From positions 1 to 7,962 of the forward strand of contig WYEK01000123.1 of NCBI GenBank assembly GCA_009903855.1: a stretch of 7,962 nucleotides of DNA, given 5' to 3'. Position 1 is the stretch's first letter. Each line of letters begins with the position of its first letter. This document shows positions 1 to 5,487 of this stretch, one piece after another. Source of the DNA: Thermocrinis sp. (lineage in GTDB: Bacteria > Aquificota > Aquificia > Aquificales > Aquificaceae). The position numbers and the translations under genes were made by a program. The notes under the pieces were generated by a model, which saw only the letters and a program-made list of their open reading frames with translations, did no database searches and was not told the DNA's origin.

Positions 1-205
1 GAAGAGCTTTCCCTACCGCATGGAACCATTCTCTGATTGCTTCTATGCTTACTTCATAACCCTTGTGAAGTAAGAACTCCCTTACTGTTCTTAGGGAAAG
101 TCCCTTAAAGTAGAGGAGCACAGCTTCTGCTTTTAGGCTTACGGGAAACCTATGTCGCTTAAAAGCTTTGCTTAGTATTTCTTCTATTACTTGTATCGCC
201 TTCAT
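1..205 (-). CDS. Transposase, IS6-like, N-terminal part (runs off the window)
   Basis: The frame is open from ATG at 205 to base 1, giving 68 residues with no stop, and an in-frame TGA lies at 230-232 just upstream. The residues around 18-30 (RHRFPVSLKAEAV), followed by LLYFKGLSLRTV (30-41) and a helix-turn-helix-like stretch to about 65 (YEVSIEAIREWFHAVG), match the general layout of the N-terminus of IS6/IS240-type DDE transposases: a basic segment, then 'LYF-GLSLR-V---L---G--VS---I--W---G'. The catalytic DDE domain would lie beyond base 1 and cannot be checked. There is no strong Shine-Dalgarno before the ATG, unlike the operon genes next door. It is convergent with nothing and lies downstream of, and in the same direction as, the for operon. 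The family assignment is by eye; another DDE family with a similar N-terminal HTH is possible. Confidence 0.65.
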   Translation of the reverse strand, partial: MKAIQVIEEILSKAFKRHRFPVSLKAEAVLLYFKGLSLRTVREFLLHKGYEVSIEAIREWFHAVGKAL

Positions 206-229
206 ATCTCTAAGTGTATCAGACCTGCT

Positions 230-310
230 TCAAGTCATAGCCATCAACCAGCCCAGTCTATTAATGCCAAAAGTTGACATCTTCATAACAACGATTGCTT
301 CAAAAACCAT
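230..310 (-). pseudogene. 26-codon ORF after the GTPase gene; possible stump of a gene cut by the insertion element
   Basis: ATG at 308-310 follows a good Shine-Dalgarno (GGAGGG with a 5-nt gap), 23 nt after the stop of the GTPase gene, which is the spacing used throughout this operon. The frame encodes MVFEAIVVMKMSTFGINRLG and a few more residues, and stops at 230-232, 24 nt before the transposase start. I do not recognise the peptide. The strong ribosome binding site on so short an ORF suggests the start of a real operon gene whose remainder was displaced when the element inserted. The exact element end is not visible because its other end is outside the window. Alternatives are a genuine small peptide, or chance. 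Confidence 0.35.
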
Positions 311-333
311 GCGGACCCTCCTTGTGGGAGTTT

Positions 334-1224
334 CTAATTAAGGGATCTTATCAGCACAAGGAAGGACTTTCCTTCGTAATGGGGCAATGTATAGCTTGTG
401 TCTAAATTGCCAAAAGAGTAATTAACAACTAACGCTTCAGGGAAGTCCTTTAATTTCAATATACCCTTCAACCTAATAACGTCCGGTGGTAGTTTATTGA
501 TTATATCAAGAAGTTCGCTATAATCAATGGGTTCGTCAAGATAAACCACTTGTTGCGTGTGATTGTGTTTATGCGTTTCACCGTTAAGATGGTAAAGTTT
601 TTCTTGCAGAGTAAAGACACCGCTAAACACTTCTGCGGGAAGTTTTCCAAAAGAAGTTTTGTATAGTTTAAAGCTCCTAAAAACCGGCTCGTTGGTAAAG
701 AGGTTCCTAAGCAAATACCTGTTCCATATCTCCACAACACTATCCTCTACTTGTTTGAGCGTGCTTTCATCCACAAGGTCTGTTTTGTTCAAAACCAGCA
801 CGTTGGAACTGCCTATCTGGTGTTTGGCGGTATCCTCTTGACTGTAAAGGTGAAAGTTCTTGGTGTCTATAAGGCATATTACTCCTTCTATTATGCATCC
901 CAGGTTCTGAAGGCTTATCATAACAGGGAAAGGCTCGGCGGAACCGGAAGTTTCCACCATGAGCAGTTCAGGTTCATACTTTTCCCTCAGTTCCCTGATG
1001 GCCTTTTCAAATTCTGCGTGTATGGTGCAACATATACAGCCCTTTGGAAGTTCCAAAACCTCAGAATATGCGTTTTTCAGAATCTTCCCGTCAACGCCCA
1101 CCTCTCCAAGCTCATTGACTATAACCGCCACCCTTTTCTCAGAAAAATGTTCCCTGGCAGCATTCAGGAGAAGAGTAGTCTTCCCGCTTCCAAGATAGCC
1201 CGTAATTATGAAAGCCGGGATCAA
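334..1224 (-). CDS. CobW/G3E-family P-loop GTPase (putative metallochaperone)
   Basis: The 296-residue protein has the G3E GTPase signature set. Walker A is GYLGSGKTT at 9-17. NELGEVGVDG at 37-46 is the family's conserved 'NE-GE-G-D' segment. The putative metal-binding CICC lies at 63-66, ETSGSAEP at 91-98, and the guanine-specificity motif NKTD at 146-149. A His-rich linker (HLNGETHKHNH, 212-222) leads into a CobW C-terminal-like domain. Family members use GTP hydrolysis to deliver or insert metals (Zn, Co, Ni) or help assemble metalloenzymes; the metal cannot be read from sequence. The start is TTG at 1224, preceded by GGAGGAGAG overlapping the previous gene's stop; that gene ends only 2 nt earlier, so the two are probably translationally coupled. 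As the last intact gene of the oxidoreductase operon, it may serve that enzyme, but this is inference. Confidence 0.9.
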   Translation of the reverse strand: MIPAFIITGYLGSGKTTLLLNAAREHFSEKRVAVIVNELGEVGVDGKILKNAYSEVLELPKGCICCTIHAEFEKAIRELREKYEPELLMVETSGSAEPFPVMISLQNLGCIIEGVICLIDTKNFHLYSQEDTAKHQIGSSNVLVLNKTDLVDESTLKQVEDSVVEIWNRYLLRNLFTNEPVFRSFKLYKTSFGKLPAEVFSGVFTLQEKLYHLNGETHKHNHTQQVVYLDEPIDYSELLDIINKLPPDVIRLKGILKLKDFPEALVVNYSFGNLDTSYTLPHYEGKSFLVLIRSLN

Positions 1225-1226
1225 GG

Positions 1227-1508
1227 CTACTCTCCTCCGTATTCCACCGAGTCTATCTCCTCCATAAACTGTTCTATTTGAAAGGCTACAAAGTTAGCCA
1301 AATCCTTCAGATCCTTTTCCCAGTATTCTTTGTCTATGTCTATGCGCTTTTCATGGACGCTATGTCCCTCTACCACATACCTAACGGTCAGGTAGGGAAC
1401 CCCGCAGGCCTCATCAAAGCAAACATCTACATCCACATCCGGGTTTGCCATATTTTTTTGGACCTCTTCCGCCAGCCTTTCCAACTTTTCCTTCATACCA
1501 CCTTCCAT
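1227..1508 (-). CDS. Unrecognised acidic 93-aa protein in the for operon
   Basis: I do not recognise a family. The protein is rich in Asp and Glu. It has a charged N-terminal helix-like part (about 5-20), a middle part with strand-like character (25-60) containing CFDEAC (Cys30 and Cys35, CX4C), and a probable amphipathic helix near 64-86. It has no signal peptide or membrane segment, so it is likely cytoplasmic. The ATG at 1508 has AGGAGA 8 nt upstream; a second in-frame ATG four codons in (1496) is a possible alternative start. It begins 3 nt after forE stops and ends 2 nt before the GTPase gene starts, so it is very probably a real, co-translated gene. A small accessory or assembly protein for the oxidoreductase, or a partner of the GTPase, is plausible but unproven. 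Confidence 0.8.
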   Translation of the reverse strand: MEGGMKEKLERLAEEVQKNMANPDVDVDVCFDEACGVPYLTVRYVVEGHSVHEKRIDIDKEYWEKDLKDLANFVAFQIEQFMEEIDSVEYGGE

Positions 1509-1511
1509 GGC

Positions 1512-1736
1512 TCAATCTCCTGTAGTCATCATAACCATTTGGATGCAGTTTCTCTTCAAAAGGTCCGAACAGACATAGACGCATATGGCACAGCCTTTGC
1601 ACCTTGAGTAATTGACCCAAGCGGTATGTTTGGTATTGTGATACATCAAAGTGTTAGGTTCTGGACAGAACAGTACACACTGCTTGCAGTTGTATTTGGC
1701 GCACTCTGATTCATTCACCTCTGCCACGTAATACAT
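1512..1736 (-). CDS. forE: 2-oxoacid:ferredoxin oxidoreductase, ferredoxin-like subunit (ForE)
   Basis: This 74-residue protein carries two cysteine groups of the bacterial 2[4Fe-4S] ferredoxin type. The first is C12, C17, C20 and C24 followed by Pro; the second is C46, C49, C52 and C56. The second group has the classic CX2CX2CX3C spacing. The first is CX4CX2CX3CP, with two extra residues between its first two cysteines. A ninth cysteine lies at 64. By analogy with the delta subunit of four-subunit oxidoreductases, it would pass electrons between the ThDP/[4Fe-4S] core and soluble ferredoxin. The ATG follows AGGAGG by about 10 nt, and the gene sits 24 nt after forG. Its place at the end of D-A-B-G-E matches the known Hydrogenobacter thermophilus gene order. 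Confidence 0.85.
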   Translation of the reverse strand: MYYVAEVNESECAKYNCKQCVLFCPEPNTLMYHNTKHTAWVNYSRCKGCAICVYVCSDLLKRNCIQMVMMTTGD

Positions 1737-1760
1737 GCTCCAAAAACCTCCTGTTTATGT

Positions 1761-2444
1761 TTATGATGTGTATGCTTCTTCTTCTACCCAACCGCGCTCT
1801 TCTGCGATCTTGAAGGCTTCCCTGATAACCTGCATGTTCTTTTCAAGGAGTTCCATCTTCTTTTTGAATTTCTTTTCTATGGCACTGTCCAAGGCAGTGG
1901 TTCCTCCGGATGCCACGAAGGTATTACCTAAGAACCTTTCCCTTACCGCCTGCTCTATGTGTTCAAAGCCCACAAGCCTGGTTATGCCAAAGAAAAGCCC
2001 TACCATTGCCATGTTGGTGGCGAGCTCGGTGCCAGCCAGTTCTAAGGCAAGCTTGGTAGCTGGGAACATATATACCTTTGTGTTTAGCTCCCTGAGAACT
2101 TGCCAATCTTCGGGTGGGATTATGTCCACATCGGTGTTTATTATTACCATGCCACCTTCCTTCAGCCCGGAGTAAAAGGGCATGGTGTAGGATTTGCCGT
2201 GGGTGATAACCTGAGGGTGGTAGATCATGATCACGTTGGGATAGACCACCTCACCCACTTCGTAGATGGGCTGGTCGGACACGCGCACATAGGCTTCCAC
2301 GGGTGCCATTCTCTTTTCGGAGCCAAAGAAGGGAACCAGTGTAGCATACTTGCCTGCGGCGGACATAGCATTTCCAAGGATGTGGGCGGAGGTGACCACC
2401 CCCTGCCCACCAACGCCCGCTATTCTGATGTTATAACGCTTCAT
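1761..2444 (-). CDS. forG: 2-oxoacid:ferredoxin oxidoreductase, gamma subunit (ForG)
   Basis: The 227-residue protein has the gamma-domain signature: GVGGQG at 10-15 in the first strand-loop-helix, a conserved-looking segment AYVRVSDQPI at 51-60, and NMAMVGLFFG at 144-153, all typical of the catalytic gamma family (POR domain). I see no cysteines, so it carries no cluster. In related enzymes this domain completes the oxidoreductase core and is implicated in coenzyme A handling. Its ATG overlaps the forB stop in an ATGA (2441-2444), with AGGAGG upstream inside forB, so translation is probably coupled and subunits made in step. The charged C-terminal helix (about 189-222) is compatible with a subunit interface. 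Confidence 0.9.
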   Translation of the reverse strand: MKRYNIRIAGVGGQGVVTSAHILGNAMSAAGKYATLVPFFGSEKRMAPVEAYVRVSDQPIYEVGEVVYPNVIMIYHPQVITHGKSYTMPFYSGLKEGGMVIINTDVDIIPPEDWQVLRELNTKVYMFPATKLALELAGTELATNMAMVGLFFGITRLVGFEHIEQAVRERFLGNTFVASGGTTALDSAIEKKFKKKMELLEKNMQVIREAFKIAEERGWVEEEAYTS

Positions 2445-3307
2445 ACTTTGACCTCCTGAGACTGCTTCTCTATTTCTTCAAAGTATTCCCTTACTTCGTC
2501 GGTCATCCATTCGTAAAAGGCAAAGTCTTGCTTTTCCCTCTTGCGTGCGTCCTCAAGGACCTTCTCGGTGGGTATGGAGTACTCAATGTTGCAGGAGGTG
2601 TAAGCGTGTATGAAAGTGGGTCCAAAGTGCCTTGCGGCGAGGATAGCCCTCCTTATGGTCTTTGCGATCCTTTTGGGATTGGTAGGGGCAAGCTTTGCCA
2701 CATAGACGCAACCGGCGACTTTTGCCAGCTCCACCGCGTTGATCTTGTCAAACTGTTTTCCTTTGGGAGCCATCTTTAGCTGAACACCCTTGGGAGACAT
2801 TCCGCTCTCTTGCCCACCGGTGTTTCCGTAAACCTCGTTATCCACCATTATGGTGGTGAATTTTTCTCTCCTGAACCAAGAGTGCATGGTCATTCCAAAG
2901 CCTATGTCTATAAGACCACCGTCTCCTGCGATAACCACCACATCCTTAACCTTGTCGGGGAACCTAATAGTTAGTGCCCTCTTTAGACCGGATGCCACCG
3001 CGTTTGTGTCTCCGTAGTTTCCGTAGACGAAGGGAACTGCCGCCTGAGATAGTGCCAGCCTTGCACAGCCTGCGGTACCGATGACTATGGTATCCTCTGG
3101 GTTGGGAAGGGACGCGTAGAAGATCCTGATGAAGTATGCCATAAAGCAACCCGCACACATTGGGTGCTCTTCCACCAGCTCCTTAAACTGTCCCAGCTGT
3201 TGGACGTCTACCTGCCTGCCAAACTGCCCATACTTGACTAGATCTACATAGTCCTTGGGCATGTATCTCTCAAAGCCTGGTGATATTCTTACGTATTCCA
3301 AGCCCAT
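2441..3307 (-). CDS. forB: 2-oxoacid:ferredoxin oxidoreductase, beta subunit (ThDP- and [4Fe-4S]-binding, ForB)
   Basis: This 288-residue subunit carries the thiamine diphosphate motif: GDGG at 128-131 with the downstream Asn region DNEVYGNTGGQ at 156-166. Four cysteines sit where the proximal [4Fe-4S] ligands lie in pyruvate:ferredoxin oxidoreductases: C51 and C54 (CAGC), C81 and C239. The ThDP-loop wording 'EVYGNTGGQ' resembles pyruvate-type enzymes more than the two-subunit 2-oxoglutarate type ('NNGVYGLTKGQ'). The substrate call therefore rests on gene order, not on this motif. The ATG has AGGAGG 7 nt upstream, and the gene starts 25 nt after forA. Its length suits the family. With ForA it forms the active site, which would carboxylate succinyl-CoA (or acetyl-CoA) using reduced ferredoxin. 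Confidence 0.92.
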   Translation of the reverse strand: MGLEYVRISPGFERYMPKDYVDLVKYGQFGRQVDVQQLGQFKELVEEHPMCAGCFMAYFIRIFYASLPNPEDTIVIGTAGCARLALSQAAVPFVYGNYGDTNAVASGLKRALTIRFPDKVKDVVVIAGDGGLIDIGFGMTMHSWFRREKFTTIMVDNEVYGNTGGQESGMSPKGVQLKMAPKGKQFDKINAVELAKVAGCVYVAKLAPTNPKRIAKTIRRAILAARHFGPTFIHAYTSCNIEYSIPTEKVLEDARKREKQDFAFYEWMTDEVREYFEEIEKQSQEVKV

Positions 3308-3332
3308 GATAACACCTCCTTTTTTAGGTTTT

Positions 3333-4502
3333 TTATACTACAACTTTCCTTTCTTTCTTTATGCCAAAGGCGTCGTATATCTTTTCCATTATAAGCTCCA
3401 CTGGCAGGGTCATACCACCGTAGACCCTTGGACCACCTATTACCTTGTCGTTGTCTGGAATGGTTGCCTTTACCTCTTTGGCAAGCCATCCTACGATGTT
3501 GTGCTCGGGTACTATGACCGCCTTTGCCTTTTTGAGCACTTCCCTTATTTCCTTCTCTGGGAAGGGTCTTATGGATTTTACCTTTACCAGACCTACATTG
3601 AGGCCTTCCATCTGGGCATAACGGACCGCCTCTCTACCCTGCGCCGCTGCGCAACCGGAAGCCACTATGAACACCTCCGCATCGGGATTGACCACCTCTA
3701 TGGGACCGCCTAAGTACTTGTAGATGTATTTCATAGCCCTTATGTTGGAGGCCCAAACCTCCTGCTGCCATACTGCGTGAATTAGGTAGCTCATGAAGTT
3801 GGACTTTTGCACGGGTGCGTCCCTTTGAATTCTTGCGGGTGGTATTTCACAGTCGGTGGGAGGAACGGGTGCCTTGTAGGGGTCCCTTGGGGGCAATTTC
3901 ATATCCTCTGGGGTCATGTTCACGTAACCCTTTGCGTGGGTAACGAAAAAGCCCTCCGTGCATACCGCCACGGGAATATAAACATCCACTTTTTCAGAGA
4001 TCACAAAGCCTGCCAAGGTAAAGTCAAAGACATCCTGCTGGTTTTCTGCATGAAGGACCACCATACCACAATTGAGAAGGTATGCGATCTCTATATTATC
4101 GGGCTGTATGGAAAGGGGTGCGTTGACGACCCTTGTGAGAACTCCCAAGACCGCCGGTATTCTGTGCCCAGGCCAAGAAGCTATAGCCTCGAGACCCCTC
4201 AGAAGTCCAGGTCCAGAGGTAGCGGTAAAGGCCCTTGCACCGCCCCTGACCGCACCAGCTATAGCGGACATGGCGCCGTACTCTTCCTCAGCCCTGTAGT
4301 AGTCCTTGAGGTAGCCCTGAGCCCACAGGTCTCCCACCAGGTGCATAACCTCAGACTGGGGAGTAATTGGATAGGCTATGGCTATATCCACATTGGCGCG
4401 CTTTACCGCCTCCGCCATAGCTTGGGCGCCTGTGATAAACTTGCGCTCCCTCGGAGCCTCTAACAAAAGGTAATCTGCATCTACAACCCTTTGCTCTGGC
4501 AT
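3333..4502 (-). CDS. forA: 2-oxoacid:ferredoxin oxidoreductase, alpha subunit (ForA)
   Basis: A start at 4502 gives 389 residues. I prefer it to the ATG at 4547 because GGAGGT lies 6 nt before 4502, while 4547 lies inside forD. Family motifs are YPITPQSE at 44-51, the Glu-rich EEEYGAM at 72-78 (one Glu expected to contact the ThDP aminopyrimidine), and TSGPGL at 95-100. The second Rossmann-like domain follows from about 268 (EVFIVASGCAA at 276-286, then VGLVKVKSIRPFPE at 303-316). The subunit provides the pyrimidine-side ThDP contacts and part of the substrate pocket. The gap to forD is 19 nt. Length and domain order are ordinary for split-subunit pyruvate or 2-oxoglutarate:ferredoxin oxidoreductases, and nothing suggests truncation. 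Confidence 0.92.
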   Translation of the reverse strand: MPEQRVVDADYLLLEAPRERKFITGAQAMAEAVKRANVDIAIAYPITPQSEVMHLVGDLWAQGYLKDYYRAEEEYGAMSAIAGAVRGGARAFTATSGPGLLRGLEAIASWPGHRIPAVLGVLTRVVNAPLSIQPDNIEIAYLLNCGMVVLHAENQQDVFDFTLAGFVISEKVDVYIPVAVCTEGFFVTHAKGYVNMTPEDMKLPPRDPYKAPVPPTDCEIPPARIQRDAPVQKSNFMSYLIHAVWQQEVWASNIRAMKYIYKYLGGPIEVVNPDAEVFIVASGCAAAQGREAVRYAQMEGLNVGLVKVKSIRPFPEKEIREVLKKAKAVIVPEHNIVGWLAKEVKATIPDNDKVIGGPRVYGGMTLPVELIMEKIYDAFGIKKERKVVV

Positions 4503-4521
4503 GGCATTACCTCCAATTTTT

Positions 4522-5229
4522 TTATTCGCTTTCAGGGACATACTCACCCTTTCTGGGAATAAGTAAGTATGAATACTCTCCGTAATCCACCACGGATATG
4601 GTTTCGTAGTTTTCGGGTGGTAAGGAGGGATTCTCTGGTGGAAGCTTTGGTTCCCACTTTATACCGAGCTCCTCTCTGACTTGCACGACGACATCCTTAA
4701 ACCTTCTTATCTCCTCCGCATGCACGTCCCTGAGGGACACCATAGCGTCTTCGTGTCCCATCTCTGCACACAAGGCTATGGTAAAGCAGTTGGTTCCTGC
4801 CCTGATCATTCTCAAAGATAGATTGGCATAATGGCAATGGACACCCACAAATATACAAACCTCTATCTTGTTGTGAAGGATGGTCAGGTTAGGATGGTTT
4901 GGGTTTATCTCCGCCTCTGGGTCTATTTTGGGATACTTGGGTCTGTAGTCGGGCATGGGTATGATCCGGCAGTTGGGTATCTCCATGGCAAGCTCCAGCA
5001 CTGCCTTTGCCTTTTCCATGGCACTGGCGTTCCATCCCCACAGGACGAGAGGACCAGGGAATATGGTAGGATTCCTACGGGTAAGCAGGGCTTTTGCCGC
5101 CTCTCTCATTGCTACCTCTTCATCTACTATCTCTCCGTAGAGAAGGGCTTTTCCCGGAGGTGGCAATTCCACACCCTCAAAGACGGCTGGTGTAGGTATA
5201 TAACCGGCGGGTCCTGGGACTACCTTCAT
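4522..5229 (-). CDS. forD: CdhB-like fifth subunit of 2-oxoacid:ferredoxin oxidoreductase (ForD)
   Basis: First gene of the operon; 235 residues from an ATG with a textbook AGGAGGT 5 nt upstream. It has no ferredoxin cysteine pattern, so it is not the classical delta subunit. Residues about 56-190 look like the epsilon (CdhB) subunit of archaeal CO dehydrogenase/acetyl-CoA synthase, a DHS-like NAD/FAD-binding fold. Examples are GPLVLWGWNAS (59-69), then EVCIFVGVHCHYANLSLR (123-140) and a TIALCAEMGHEDA stretch (150-162). A Pro-rich tail follows from about 192. In Hydrogenobacter thermophilus a D subunit belongs to the purified five-subunit enzyme; its role is not settled from sequence. The CdhB resemblance is from memory of the family, and the gene-order match is the stronger argument. 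Confidence 0.8.
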   Translation of the reverse strand: MKVVPGPAGYIPTPAVFEGVELPPPGKALLYGEIVDEEVAMREAAKALLTRRNPTIFPGPLVLWGWNASAMEKAKAVLELAMEIPNCRIIPMPDYRPKYPKIDPEAEINPNHPNLTILHNKIEVCIFVGVHCHYANLSLRMIRAGTNCFTIALCAEMGHEDAMVSLRDVHAEEIRRFKDVVVQVREELGIKWEPKLPPENPSLPPENYETISVVDYGEYSYLLIPRKGEYVPESE

Positions 5230-5254
5230 TCCTTACCTCCTACAACATTGAGTT

Positions 5255-5294
5255 ATCATAAAGTTAGTATACATTGAACTGTTGTCAAGTTTAA
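5255..5294 (-). promoter_or_regulatory. Candidate promoter of the for operon
   Basis: Read on the minus strand, this stretch holds TTGACA (5288-5283), TATACT (5271-5266) and TATGAT (5260-5255). No pair has ideal spacing: TTGACA is 11 nt from TATACT and 22 nt from TATGAT. TTAAAC (5294-5289) is 17 nt from TATACT, but is a poor -35. TATACT with a start point near 5259 would leave a leader of about 30 nt before forD. ACATTGA (plus-strand reading) occurs twice, at 5245-5251 and 5271-5277, 26 bp apart, which could be a regulator's direct repeat or chance. Confidence 0.35.
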
Positions 5295-5298
5295 AAGG

Positions 5299-5314
5299 TA
5301 TGATTTTCGTCATA
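5299..5314 (-). terminator. Weak hairpin after the small membrane protein gene
   Basis: On the minus strand TATGA-CGAAAA-TCATA can form a 5-bp, mostly A/T stem beginning 2 nt after the TAG of the 56-aa gene, followed by CCTTTT. The stem is too weak to be a convincing intrinsic terminator. The rest of the 87-nt gap (5230-5316) holds the for promoter candidates and nothing else that I can see. Confidence 0.2.
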
Positions 5315-5316
5315 GG

Positions 5317-5487
5317 CTATTTCTCGGATTGATTCCTTTTCCTCTCCCACTCTTCGAGCTTGGGCGAAAGCAGTTTATAGAGAGCGTTTGCCAGGAATAT
5401 TATGATCAGAAGCAAAGGCAAGCCTACCAAAAGCATCAGCAGAAAGAGTTTTCCAAAGAACAAAAGCCAAGCCAAAAGTTCATTCAT
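5317..5487 (-). CDS. Small one-span membrane protein (56 aa) overlapping leuS-beta
   Basis: ATG at 5487 opens a 56-residue frame ending in TAG at 5317. The start overlaps the end of leuS-beta by 8 nt, and GGTGG lies a few nt upstream inside leuS-beta, so the two are probably co-translated. Residues about 14-34 are a strongly hydrophobic run (LFLLMLLVGLPLLLIIIFLA) long enough for one membrane helix. It is preceded by a shorter aromatic/aliphatic stretch with Lys13, and followed by a charged tail (KLLSPKLEEWERKRNQSEK, 38-56) likely to stay in the cytoplasm. I do not recognise a family and assign no function. Overlap, ribosome site and clear membrane composition support a real gene. Confidence 0.65.
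   Translation of the reverse strand: MNELLAWLLFFGKLFLLMLLVGLPLLLIIIFLANALYKLLSPKLEEWERKRNQSEK

Noticed and set aside
226..303. 8-bp direct repeat TGCTTCAA at 226-233 and 296-303 as a target-site duplication of the IS6-like element
   Set aside because: Both copies are on the same side of the transposase, so they cannot flank the element; probably chance.
318..330. Hairpin CTCC-TTGTG-GGAG after the GTPase gene as a terminator
   Set aside because: Only a 4-bp stem, with no proper T-run directly after it on the minus strand; the GGAG is better explained as a ribosome binding site.
751..1281. Plus-strand open frame of 176 codons opposite the GTPase gene
   Set aside because: Antisense shadow; the minus strand has the full G3E motif set.
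3807..4463. Long open frame on the plus strand (218 codons) opposite forA
   Set aside because: It lies wholly antisense to forA, whose motifs are intact, and its product has no recognisable domain; high-bias coding DNA often leaves such shadows.
4503..4547. N-terminal extension of forA to an ATG at 4547
   Set aside because: It would overlap forD, whereas GGAGGT lies 6 nt before the ATG at 4502; the added 15 residues show no family similarity.
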